A stretch of DNA of 64,000 nt from Jonesiaceae bacterium BS-20 (lineage in GTDB: Bacteria > Actinomycetota > Actinomycetes > Actinomycetales > Cellulomonadaceae). The stretch is from positions 2,976,001 to 3,040,000 of the forward strand of contig CP146203.1 of the NCBI GenBank assembly GCA_039995105.1, written 5' to 3'. Below the pieces are notes generated by a model. That model ran no database searches. It worked only from the letters and a program-made list of their open reading frames with translations, and was not told the DNA's origin. Below, piece by piece: positions 33,107 through 41,952 of the stretch (position 1 is its first letter; every line of letters starts with the position of its first letter). The position numbers and the translations under genes are program-made.

Positions 33107-36100
33107 CTAATTGCTCGCGCGGAACTTAAACTTCCGCAAGACCACCACACCCACCGCTAGCAGCAGCAAGGCCACCCCGCTCATTGCCAAGACACCGGTT
33201 GCACCGGTCTTTGGCATCTGCGTAATGTCCTGATCTACCGGATCGGTTGGGTCAACCGGGTCAGTAGGCTCGGCGGGCTTGTTGGGTTCTGACGGGTCCA
33301 CCGAGGTCAGCGGAACCGGTGGGGTCTTGTGCTCCGTTGAAACCGGTGGTGGGGTGATCCCGGTGCCACCCGGTGGGGTTGCAGTCGAGGTAGCCACGTT
33401 CACCAGCGTTGTCTCTGGCGCGTTTCCGTGGACCTTGACCGTGTAGATCAAGGCAACAGATTCCCCTACCTCCAGGGCACCTTCCCACGTCAACGTAGTT
33501 CCCGTCAGCGTAGCTGGCGTTGCAGCTTCAGTAGCCTCACCATCAGCACCGGTAATCACTACCGTTGGCTGTCCAACGAGGTCCGCGCTGTTGAGCACCT
33601 TGGATAGGTCATCAGTGATGACAACCGGGTCCAACGCCGTGGCACCAGTGTTGGTACCGGTGACAGTGAAGGTAATTTCCTGTCCACGGTCAACCTTTGA
33701 CCCTGTTTCAGGGTCACTGGTCTTAGCCAACTCGTAGCCGGGAACCGGGTGTTCCGTAACAACCTCTTGCGGAGTCAACGGTGGCAGGTTCGGCGGCGTG
33801 GCCTGTGAATTCGCGCGGTTAGTCAGGATTTCTCCCGCAGTACCTTCGTTGACCGTGACCGTGTAGGTAATCTCTACCTGCTCGCCCACCTGCAACGATC
33901 CCTCCCAGGTCAGCGTAGTGCCGTCCAGCGTTGCCGCTGGGCCGTCAACCGGCTCACCATCAGCGTCCGTCACGGTAACCACAGGGTCAACCGTGAGCTC
34001 AGCATTATTGAGGACCTTGGACAGATCATCGGTAATAACTACCGGATCCAGCACGGTCTGCCCGGTGTTTGCACCGGTCAACGTGTACGTGATGGAATCG
34101 CCAGGTGCCACGGTTTCACCCGAACCCGGGTTTGAGGTCTTGGTGAACTCGTAGTCAGGTGTGAAGTGCTCGGTCTCAACCGTTGGCGGCTCTAGTGGTT
34201 CCTTGCCAGGAGGCGTAGCCGTTGAATTAGCAACGTTGTTGAGTACAACACCGTTAGCATCATCGTTCACCGTTACGGAATAGGTAATAACAACCTTTTC
34301 CCCAACCGCAAGCTTGCCTTCCCAAGTCAGCTCGGTGCCGTCAAGCACCGCTTCCGGGCCAGCAACAACATCGCCAGCAGCATTAGTGATTACTGCAGTA
34401 ACATCGCCGGCAAGAGCGGCATTGTTGAGCACCTTGGACAGGTCATCGGTAATAACTACCGGATCCAACACCGTCTGACCAGTGTTTGCACCGGTCAGCG
34501 TGTAGGTGATGGAGTCGCCAGGTAGAACCACTTCACCGGTCACCGGATCCGCGCTCTTAGTGAACTCGTAATCAGGTGTGAAGTGCTCGGTCTCAACCGT
34601 AGGCGGAACCAGTGGCTCCTCACCCGGAGGCGTAGCCGACGAGTCAGCAACGTTGTTGAGTACAACACCGTTAGCATCATCATTGACCGTGACCGTGTAG
34701 GTAATTTCTACCTGCTCACCAATTCCTAGTTTGCCCGTCCAGGTCAGCTCGGTGCCGTCCAGCGTTGCTGCTGGGCCGTCAACCGGCTCACCGTCAGCGT
34801 CCGTCACGGTAACCACAGGGTCACCCGTGAGCTCAGCATTATTGAGGACCTTAGACAGATCATCGGTAATAACTACCGGATCCAGCACCGTCTGCCCAGT
34901 GTTTGCACCAGTCAACGTGTACGTGATCGTGTCGCCTGGAACAACGATCTCACCTGAGGCTGGGTCAGCCGTCTTGGTGAACTCGTAGTCCGGGGTGAAG
35001 TGCTCAGTCTCAACCGTAGGCGGAACCAGCGGTTCCTCACCAGGAGGCGTAGCCGACGAGTCAGCAACGTTATTGAGTACAACACCGTTAGCATCGTCAT
35101 CTAGGGTCACGGAATAGGTAATAACAACCTGTTCGCCAATTCCCAGTTTGCCCGTCCAGGTCAGCTCGGTGCCGTCAAGCACCGCTTCTGGACCAGCAAC
35201 AACATCACCAGCAGCATCAGTAATCACTGCAGTAACATCGCCGGCAAGAGCAGCATTGTTCAGCACCTTAGACAGATCATCGGTAATAACTACCGGATCC
35301 AGCACCGTCTGCCCAGTGTTTGCACCGGTCAGCGTGTACGTGATGGTGTCACCTGGAACGACCGTTGCACCTGAGTCCGGGTTTGAGGTCTTGGTAAACT
35401 CGTAGTCCGGGGTGAAGTGCTCGGTCTCAACCGTAGGTGGAACAATTGGTTCCTCGCCCGGAGGTGTAGCCGTTGAGTTAGCAACGTTGTTCAACACAAC
35501 ACCGCTAGCATCATCATTCACCGTTACGGAATAGGTAATAACAACCTTTTCCCCAACCGCAAGCTTGCCTTCCCAAGTCACCACACCGGCATCGGCAACA
35601 AGCGTCACCGCAGTACCCTCTTGACCGTCAGCAGCCACAACAACCGCGGAGATGTCACCATCAAGCACGGCATTGTTCAGCACCTTCGAAAGGTCATCCG
35701 TAATGACTACCGGATCCAGCACCGTCTGCCCGGTGTTCACTCCGGTCACCGTGTAGGTAATGGAGTCACCCGGTAGTACGGTCGACCCATCGGCAGGATC
35801 AGCGGTCTTAGCAAAGGCATAGTCCGGGGTGAAGTGCTCGGTCTCAACCGTAGGCGGAACCAGCGGCTCCTCACCAGGAGGCGTAGCCGACGAGTCAGCA
35901 ACGTTATTGAGTACAACACCGTTAGCATCGTCATCTAGGGTCACGGCGTAGCTAATAATTACCTGTTCGCCAATTCCCAGTTTGCCCGTCCAGGTCAAAG
36001 TGGTGCCGTCCAGCGTTGCTGCTGGGCCGTCAACCGGCTCACCGTCAGCGTCCGTCACGGAAACCACAGGGTCACCCGTGAGCTCAGCATTATTGAGGAC

Positions 36101-39100
36101 CTTAGACAGATCATCGGTAATAACTACCGGATCCAAGACCGTCTGCCCAGTGTTGATACCGGTCAGCGTGTACGTGATGGAGTCGCCAGGTAGAACCACT
36201 TCACCGGTTACCGGATCCGAGGTCTTAGTGAACTCGTAATCAGGGGTGAAGTGCTCAGTCTCAACCGTAGGCGGAACCAGCGGCTCCTCACCAGGAGGCG
36301 TAGCCGACGAGTCAGCAACGTTGTTGAGTACAACACCGTTAGCATCATCGTTCACCGTTACGGAATAGGTAATAACAACCTTTTCCCCAACCGCAAGCTT
36401 GCCTTCCCAAGTCAGCATGGTGCCCTCAAGCTCCGCTGCTGGCTTGCCAACTACTGGTTGACCTGAAGAATCTGTAACAGTAGCCGTTGGCGTTCCGTCC
36501 AAAGTGGCATTGTTGAGCACCTTAGACAGATCATCGGTAATAACAACCGGATCCAGCACCGTCTGCCCAGTGTTTGCACCGGTCAGCGTGTACGTGATGG
36601 TGTCACCAGGAACAACCGTCGATCCCGAAGCAGGATCAGCAGTCTTAGCAAAGGCATAGTCCGGGGTGAAGTGCTCGGTCTCAACCGCAGGAGGAACAAT
36701 TGGTTCCTCACCAGGAGGCGTAGCCGTTGAATTAGCAACGTTGTTCAACACAACACCGTTAGCATCTTCATTCAAGGTTACGGAATAGGTAATAACAACC
36801 TGTTCCCCAACCGCAAGTTTGCCCTCCCAGGCCACTACACCGGCATCGGGAGTTAGCGTTACCGCAGTACCCTCCTGACCGTCAGCCGCCACAACAACAG
36901 CGGTGATGTCCCCATCGAGCACGGCGTTGTTGAGCACACCTGACATGTCATCCGTTACGACTACGGATTCAAGTTTTGTCTTACCAATGTTGGACCCGGT
37001 CACCGTGTAGGTGATGGTGTCACCGGGAGTAACCGTTGCACCAGAAGCCGGATCAGCGGACTTGGTGAGCATGTACCCGGGTAGCGGCTTGAGCGCCAGG
37101 TCCAGGGTCAGGTTGGTGAAGTCATCCGTGGTCAGCGGGCTGGCACGCAAGGACTTCACGTTATCGCCAAGAGGCTCATCACCGGTGATGACACTGTCTT
37201 TCACGGTTGCACTCAGGGTCAGTAGGCCCGCTGAGCGCACGGCTCCTTGGCTGCGAATAGCATGGTGGTCCGTGCCCTCGTTAGCGTCCGTGTTTGGATC
37301 AGCAACCGAGTTGATTGTCTGCGGCACGTAACCGTACAACTTGCCATCAATACCAAACTCATCCGCTGGAATGAGCGCGTAGTAGTCACCCTGAGCCAGG
37401 TCATTGAGAATCCAACGACCATCTTCATTGGTCGTGGTTTCCCCAACCTTGACGGCTTTGTCACCGTCTTGCTTGAACACTTCAACGGTCACACCCTGCG
37501 GTGCTACCTGATCGGTGCCCTCGGTGAACTTGCCGTCAGCATCCAAGTCCAGCCACACCAGGTCACCAAGACTAAATCCAACAATCCGGACGGTCGTCTG
37601 GTTCGAGGCGAGCAGCTGGTGAATGTCATTGTTGCTAAAAGTGTCACTGAACGCGGTAAACCGGTTCGCATACAGGTCACCGGGGCTGTTGCCCTCCTGC
37701 TCTGTGACGTATTCGATCTTCAGACCGGAGGCATCGCCGCCGCTCTCGGCAGTAAGTCCCTCAGCCGCAACAAACTTAAACGCGGTGATATCAGCTAGGG
37801 TTTCCGGGGCTCCACTGTCACCAAATTGATCCTTGGTGAACCAGATGTTTGGATCATCATTATCAATGTCCTTGCTTACCGTGGTGGGGTCAGCTGAGGT
37901 GTAGTAGAACGTACCGCCAAGTTCCTTGGTATCGTCTTCTTCTTCCTTGGTATCGTCCTCTTCTTTAGAACCGCCAAAATCGAATGCCTTGGGCAACGCT
38001 TTCAACCGGTTGGTGCCACTGATTTTCGATGCCGGAGTGCGGTTCACACCCGCATCATTGGTCGCATCTCCGTTGTGGGGGAGAGTATCAATGATGGTGA
38101 TGGGCTTAATTGCCAAGCTCTCGCTGTAGTTCTTGACCGAAAGCACATAGGACTGCTCATCGTCTTGCAGATCCAGCGTTTGGTCCACATCCTTGCGCAG
38201 CTTCAGCTGACCATCCTGCTCAAGGGTGACCGAGTGGTCATCCGTGTGCGCAGAAACCGGAATAATGCCATCGGCCGTAATCGTTGCGGTGCTGACCAAA
38301 GAGGTATCCGTTGATGCCAGCGTGTCAGTATCGGTGTAAATAATCCGTGGCGCTATGGGATCTTTCGGATTTACAGTTCCGAGATTCCAGACCAACGTTG
38401 TGGTGCCGTCTGCGTTTACCGTGTAGGACGATGCCGGAGTTCCGCCCGGAATCTCAGCCGTCATTGCTTCGTTGTAGATCGCTCCCTTAGGCAGCGTATC
38501 CGTAATAACCACGTTGGTAACATCAACGGGGTTCTCTGAAAAAGCAGATAAGGAAGCCGTGATCTCCCAAATAACAGGTTCACCGGCTAGGGCCTTACCA
38601 ACATTTCCGTAATCTGCGACACCGCTACTTTCAACGCCTTCAATCTTGATTGTGCGCTGTATCAGATTGGCTGCCGCACGAGCGACGGTCCAACGGTCCC
38701 CGTCAACGCTGCCTGATTCTGGCTGTGGCCAGTAGCCGCGTTGGGCATCGGTCATGGACCATCCCGGGAACAGCGTCTCCGTGGTGATGTCACCAAAGTT
38801 GGCCGCCACGGTTCCAGACGGGATGCTTTGTCCATTCATTGGGCCACCGTTGAAGGTCTCCCGTTGTCTGAGCGCCATCCGCAGGTCAAGGGCCTTGATT
38901 GGCTCAAGGTAGAACGAATCCGTGGCAACCGCACGCACGGCATTAACGTCATCGATTCCATTATCAAAATCGTGCGGTGATGATTTCCACTCGGTCGCGT
39001 CATCGGTGCAACGGACCTTGCTCTGCTGCGTCCAGTCACCGCCGTAGCGGCCGCTCATGGGGTCCATCACTCCGTTATTTGGCACATCATCAGAAAGATC

Positions 39101-41335
39101 AAACGAGCCATACTGAATCTCAAAGTCGCCTAGGCGCGCACTTTGACTCGCTTTACCATGTGCATACGTGGAGTTGTAGACGTATGCGTAAAGGTCATCA
39201 TCAAGTTGGGCAGCCTGAGCCGCGGCTAAACCAGTGCGCTCCTTGAGGGGTGCAAGTTGGAGTGTCTTGTTGTCAAAGACATCGCAAATACCAACATTTT
39301 TCCAGTTTGACCCCGAGTTTGTCAGCAAGATGCGTGAGTTGTGGACCTCGCCAGGTTGGATCGTGGCGGCTCCGTCGTGGCTTGATGCACTCCCAGGCAA
39401 GTGTGAAAAGTTCGTACGTTCCCAGGCTTGGTTTGGGTCAATGAACGCCTTACTCCAAGACCCTTCCCCCAGAGCTACACCCGCCGGGCCCGCAATATTG
39501 TTGCTGACTTTACCGTCTTCCATCTTGTCACAGTCGGCAAAGTCCCCGTCTTCCTCGCGCGGCTTACAGTAGCCCGGTTCAAACCCGTCGCCGTAGTTAC
39601 TGGCTCCGCTTACGCCCTCAGGATCAAAGTCGGTCAACTGGTTGTAGATTTGCAGAGATCCAAAGCCATCATCAAGCGCGCCGTTGGTCCGGTCAATCTC
39701 ACTCAGAGGCACAAAAACCGTGACCAGGTAACTGGCCACGTAGAACGTGCCGGCAGGGAGGGCTTTACCGCCATTGTCTTTAGTTGGATAGTGCTTACCG
39801 GAAGTATCGATCCCGGACAGGGTCATGAGGTATGGACTAGTCTTGTCATCCGCAGTACGAGTAAATTCACACTTACCCGAGTCACTCACCGAATTTGCGG
39901 CATCAGCAGCACCGGGGCTTGACAGTTTTCCCTTCACAATGGCGCCGGGCCCATTGCTATCATTCGGTGCGCACCGCGTGATGTAGTACTCGAGGTCCTC
40001 AAGAACCTCTGTGGGCTTCACAAAGTTGTTAACCGCCCAAAAGTCCTCAATAAAGGTGGCCGGCTGGGCAATGGATTCCACACCAACCTCGCGATCAGTG
40101 GAAAGGGTAATGGGGAACGCCACCATGCGTCCCGAGACAGTCTTGCCATCGACAACGTGGGTTGACCACTGTCCAGACAGTGCTGGGTGCTTTGCTAGGT
40201 CATACCGAGGCACCGAGGTAATCTCAATTGGTCCCACAACAACCGGACCATTTGGCTGCGCCGTCGCAACGCCGTTGGCTCCAACCCCGTATACCCGGGT
40301 ACTCGTGGTGAACGTAGAACCGTTACTGGAGTACGGGGTGGCCCACACGGACGTGTCCAGCAAGTGCAACGCTGCCGTGGTGCTCATTTCTCCGAGGTCA
40401 CACGAGAGCACAACCTTTGTGGTTCCGGTTGGCGGCACAGTGTAGGCCTCAATTTCGGTTCCAGTGGTATCGCTCGAACCCTTGTAGGCAACAATCTTGC
40501 TAAGACCACTCGTTGGGTTACAAGAAACCGGCATCCCGGCGAAGGTAGCTACCGCTCCCTCACCTAGATCAATTGTCTGCTCGAGGACCGCTGATGAAAA
40601 AGGTTTTCCTAGGTCTTCTTCAGCGCTTGCGGTCACGCTCCAGGTGAATTTTGTGAGGTCTCCGGAACGAACCACGGAATCATTTTTACCAAGGTCCTTT
40701 CCGTCTCCCGCAGAATCATCGAATGGCTCTGACCCGGTAAAGACTGCCTCACCATTGAGGCCTTCCGAAGCCTGCGGCAGTTTGACATCAAGCTTCCACG
40801 TTGGCCAGATCAGCGCGTTGAGCTCCTGGCCCGTCGCGTCACCCGCAAATGGTGCAGACTGGGCTAGTTGGTTGTTGGCACCAACCGCCTTAAATGCGTT
40901 GTCCGCGCTAGCAGACTCGTGCACGGCATAAACATTGCCGCCAGCGTCCTTAGCGTCAATGGCGACAAACAGCTCGGAGCCGGGCGCACACTTTTCTGCG
41001 ATGCTAAGGTCTTCAGAAAATGCCCACTTTCCATCAGCATCCGTGGTGGTGGTCCACCCCGGGTTTGCCGGGACTAACGGGGTCACGCACTCCAAGTTCA
41101 CCTTGACTCCGGCTACACCAAGGTCAGAAAGACCCGGGAGCTCAGAAGAGTCAACGCTGTTGTTCTTGTTTGCGTCCGCGTAAACCACGCCGGATGCAAT
41201 TGTTCCTTGTTCATTTGCGGTAGCTGCCGTTGGTACTGCAACCAATCCGGTTGCTATCAAAAGTAGCGCACCTGTTCCCGCAACAACTTTTGACAGACCC
41301 CCTGCCAATATTTTTGTCGTTGACGTCGGACCCAA
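33107..41335 (-). CDS. Giant sortase-anchored repeat surface protein (SdrD_B/DUF11)
   Basis: About 2,742 residues. A signal peptide at ~1-40 ends near TAATA. An SdrD_B-like domain lies at ~46-150. A long unassigned region follows, two DUF11-like segments lie near 915-1018 and 1040-1090 (VVITDTLPKG, TIIDTLPHN), and a second SdrD_B-like domain lies near 1253-1340 (LGDLVWLDLDADGKF). Nine ~139-residue DUF11-type repeats span ~1415-2670, then a Pro/Asp linker, the sorting motif MPKTG near 2704 (M in place of L), a membrane helix and a basic tail. It is probably a cell-wall-anchored adhesin. The frame begins at TTG 41335, which has a badly spaced ribosome-binding site; the well-placed ATG 41346 is in another frame (see findings). 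Confidence 0.88.
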   Translation of the reverse strand: MGPTSTTKILAGGLSKVVAGTGALLLIATGLVAVPTAATANEQGTIASGVVYADANKNNSVDSSELPGLSDLGVAGVKVNLECVTPLVPANPGWTTTTDADGKWAFSEDLSIAEKCAPGSELFVAIDAKDAGGNVYAVHESASADNAFKAVGANNQLAQSAPFAGDATGQELNALIWPTWKLDVKLPQASEGLNGEAVFTGSEPFDDSAGDGKDLGKNDSVVRSGDLTKFTWSVTASAEEDLGKPFSSAVLEQTIDLGEGAVATFAGMPVSCNPTSGLSKIVAYKGSSDTTGTEIEAYTVPPTGTTKVVLSCDLGEMSTTAALHLLDTSVWATPYSSNGSTFTTSTRVYGVGANGVATAQPNGPVVVGPIEITSVPRYDLAKHPALSGQWSTHVVDGKTVSGRMVAFPITLSTDREVGVESIAQPATFIEDFWAVNNFVKPTEVLEDLEYYITRCAPNDSNGPGAIVKGKLSSPGAADAANSVSDSGKCEFTRTADDKTSPYLMTLSGIDTSGKHYPTKDNGGKALPAGTFYVASYLVTVFVPLSEIDRTNGALDDGFGSLQIYNQLTDFDPEGVSGASNYGDGFEPGYCKPREEDGDFADCDKMEDGKVSNNIAGPAGVALGEGSWSKAFIDPNQAWERTNFSHLPGSASSHDGAATIQPGEVHNSRILLTNSGSNWKNVGICDVFDNKTLQLAPLKERTGLAAAQAAQLDDDLYAYVYNSTYAHGKASQSARLGDFEIQYGSFDLSDDVPNNGVMDPMSGRYGGDWTQQSKVRCTDDATEWKSSPHDFDNGIDDVNAVRAVATDSFYLEPIKALDLRMALRQRETFNGGPMNGQSIPSGTVAANFGDITTETLFPGWSMTDAQRGYWPQPESGSVDGDRWTVARAAANLIQRTIKIEGVESSGVADYGNVGKALAGEPVIWEITASLSAFSENPVDVTNVVITDTLPKGAIYNEAMTAEIPGGTPASSYTVNADGTTTLVWNLGTVNPKDPIAPRIIYTDTDTLASTDTSLVSTATITADGIIPVSAHTDDHSVTLEQDGQLKLRKDVDQTLDLQDDEQSYVLSVKNYSESLAIKPITIIDTLPHNGDATNDAGVNRTPASKISGTNRLKALPKAFDFGGSKEEDDTKEEEDDTKELGGTFYYTSADPTTVSKDIDNDDPNIWFTKDQFGDSGAPETLADITAFKFVAAEGLTAESGGDASGLKIEYVTEQEGNSPGDLYANRFTAFSDTFSNNDIHQLLASNQTTVRIVGFSLGDLVWLDLDADGKFTEGTDQVAPQGVTVEVFKQDGDKAVKVGETTTNEDGRWILNDLAQGDYYALIPADEFGIDGKLYGYVPQTINSVADPNTDANEGTDHHAIRSQGAVRSAGLLTLSATVKDSVITGDEPLGDNVKSLRASPLTTDDFTNLTLDLALKPLPGYMLTKSADPASGATVTPGDTITYTVTGSNIGKTKLESVVVTDDMSGVLNNAVLDGDITAVVVAADGQEGTAVTLTPDAGVVAWEGKLAVGEQVVITYSVTLNEDANGVVLNNVANSTATPPGEEPIVPPAVETEHFTPDYAFAKTADPASGSTVVPGDTITYTLTGANTGQTVLDPVVITDDLSKVLNNATLDGTPTATVTDSSGQPVVGKPAAELEGTMLTWEGKLAVGEKVVITYSVTVNDDANGVVLNNVADSSATPPGEEPLVPPTVETEHFTPDYEFTKTSDPVTGEVVLPGDSITYTLTGINTGQTVLDPVVITDDLSKVLNNAELTGDPVVSVTDADGEPVDGPAATLDGTTLTWTGKLGIGEQVIISYAVTLDDDANGVVLNNVADSSATPPGEEPLVPPTVETEHFTPDYAFAKTADPADGSTVLPGDSITYTVTGVNTGQTVLDPVVITDDLSKVLNNAVLDGDISAVVVAADGQEGTAVTLVADAGVVTWEGKLAVGEKVVITYSVTVNDDASGVVLNNVANSTATPPGEEPIVPPTVETEHFTPDYEFTKTSNPDSGATVVPGDTITYTLTGANTGQTVLDPVVITDDLSKVLNNAALAGDVTAVITDAAGDVVAGPEAVLDGTELTWTGKLGIGEQVVITYSVTLDDDANGVVLNNVADSSATPPGEEPLVPPTVETEHFTPDYEFTKTADPASGEIVVPGDTITYTLTGANTGQTVLDPVVITDDLSKVLNNAELTGDPVVTVTDADGEPVDGPAATLDGTELTWTGKLGIGEQVEITYTVTVNDDANGVVLNNVADSSATPPGEEPLVPPTVETEHFTPDYEFTKSADPVTGEVVLPGDSITYTLTGANTGQTVLDPVVITDDLSKVLNNAALAGDVTAVITNAAGDVVAGPEAVLDGTELTWEGKLAVGEKVVITYSVTVNDDANGVVLNNVANSTATPPGKEPLEPPTVETEHFTPDYEFTKTSNPGSGETVAPGDSITYTLTGANTGQTVLDPVVITDDLSKVLNNAELTVDPVVTVTDADGEPVDGPAATLDGTTLTWEGSLQVGEQVEITYTVTVNEGTAGEILTNRANSQATPPNLPPLTPQEVVTEHPVPGYELAKTSDPETGSKVDRGQEITFTVTGTNTGATALDPVVITDDLSKVLNSADLVGQPTVVITGADGEATEAATPATLTGTTLTWEGALEVGESVALIYTVKVHGNAPETTLVNVATSTATPPGGTGITPPPVSTEHKTPPVPLTSVDPSEPNKPAEPTDPVDPTDPVDQDITQMPKTGATGVLAMSGVALLLLAVGVVVLRKFKFRASN
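33320..37085 (-). repeat. Nine tandem 417-bp repeats coding for DUF11-type domains
   Basis: The marker sequence gtgaagtgct recurs at 34161, 34578, 34995, 35412, 35829, 36246 and 36666, so the period is exactly 417 bp five times and once 420. Each unit encodes a domain beginning (Y)xFxKTxDPxxGxxVxPGDxITYT and ending LNNVAxSxATPPGEEPxxPPxVETEHF. Outer units are more diverged. Long identical blocks are shared between non-adjacent units, which suggests recombination or gene conversion. Boundaries are approximate. Confidence 0.9.
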
Positions 41336-41346
41336 TTTTGCGTCAT

Positions 41347-41952
41347 TCTTTCCCCCTCAAGAAAGATGCCCCGAGAATCTTTAGATTTCGGTGGCCATTT
41401 CAATGGGAGCGCTGAAAAGCGCAAAACTGTGCCACGCCCCCTAGACCTGCTCAGTTTATGGATGGGGACCTGTCCCCTCAAGGTTAAAAATTCGGCAAAA
41501 TCGCCCAATTCCGGCCCAATAAATTAAGCAAATGCTTCACTTTTAGAGGAAGTGGGCGCGCGCACTCACCCGACTCAATAAACTTGCCGCATTGAGCCGA
41601 GCCACTAAATTAAGCATTCTCTTCATTCGGCCAAAATTTCACCCGCTAAATTCTTGTGAATTTGGCCCTATACATGCCAAGAGATCGGCAAATCTCACCT
41701 ATCGATATGCGAGGCAGATTAACTCGGCGACAAAAATCGAAGATCACCGAGCATTCTGAGGATTTTCGGCCCGGCTCGCTAGCTGTAGGCATTTGGTCCC
41801 CACACTCGAGTCAACCGCTTCACACGACCCGGGCTTTGTGTCCCACAATCGCGCCTATAGGCATTTATATGGATTGACTCACTACATGTAGTGGTCAATG
41901 GCTATGACCTTAGTCCCAGTGGGAACTACATCCTGCGGCTGATACTCGGATC
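41347..41952. other. 606-base gene-free region between the surface protein and nrdD
   Basis: No convincing coding sequence is seen. The left part is A+T-rich with AATTCGGCAAAATCGCC-type stretches and should hold the surface-protein promoter and leader. The right part should hold the nrdD promoter and contains a palindrome at 41880-41893. I could not assign a -35/-10 pair with confidence in either direction. Confidence 0.5.
41880..41893. promoter_or_regulatory. NrdR-box-like palindrome upstream of nrdD
   Basis: CACTACATGTAGTG, a perfect 14-bp palindrome inside the wider imperfect repeat TTGAC...GTCAA (41874-41898). It fits the core CwAtATaTwG of NrdR boxes at the symmetric positions. NrdR sites usually come in pairs about 30 bp apart; I find no convincing second box, so the assignment is tentative. 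Confidence 0.4.

Noticed and set aside
33918-36239. Plus-strand ORFs of 78-85 codons repeated within the surface-protein gene
   Set aside because: They are antisense shadows of the repeat units and recur with the 417-bp period; no ribosome-binding sites.
33320-37085. Regular repeats considered as a CRISPR array or transposon tandem
   Set aside because: Units are 417 bp, in one open reading frame and code for DUF11-like domains; no short direct repeats with unique spacers are present.
41257-41508. 83-codon minus-strand ORF overlapping the surface-protein start
   Set aside because: It is not an independent gene. Its internal ATG at 41346 is of interest only as the possible true start of the surface protein.
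41854-41861. CCTATAGG considered as the second NrdR box
   Set aside because: The centre-to-centre distance is 29 bp and the core does not match CwAtATaTwG.
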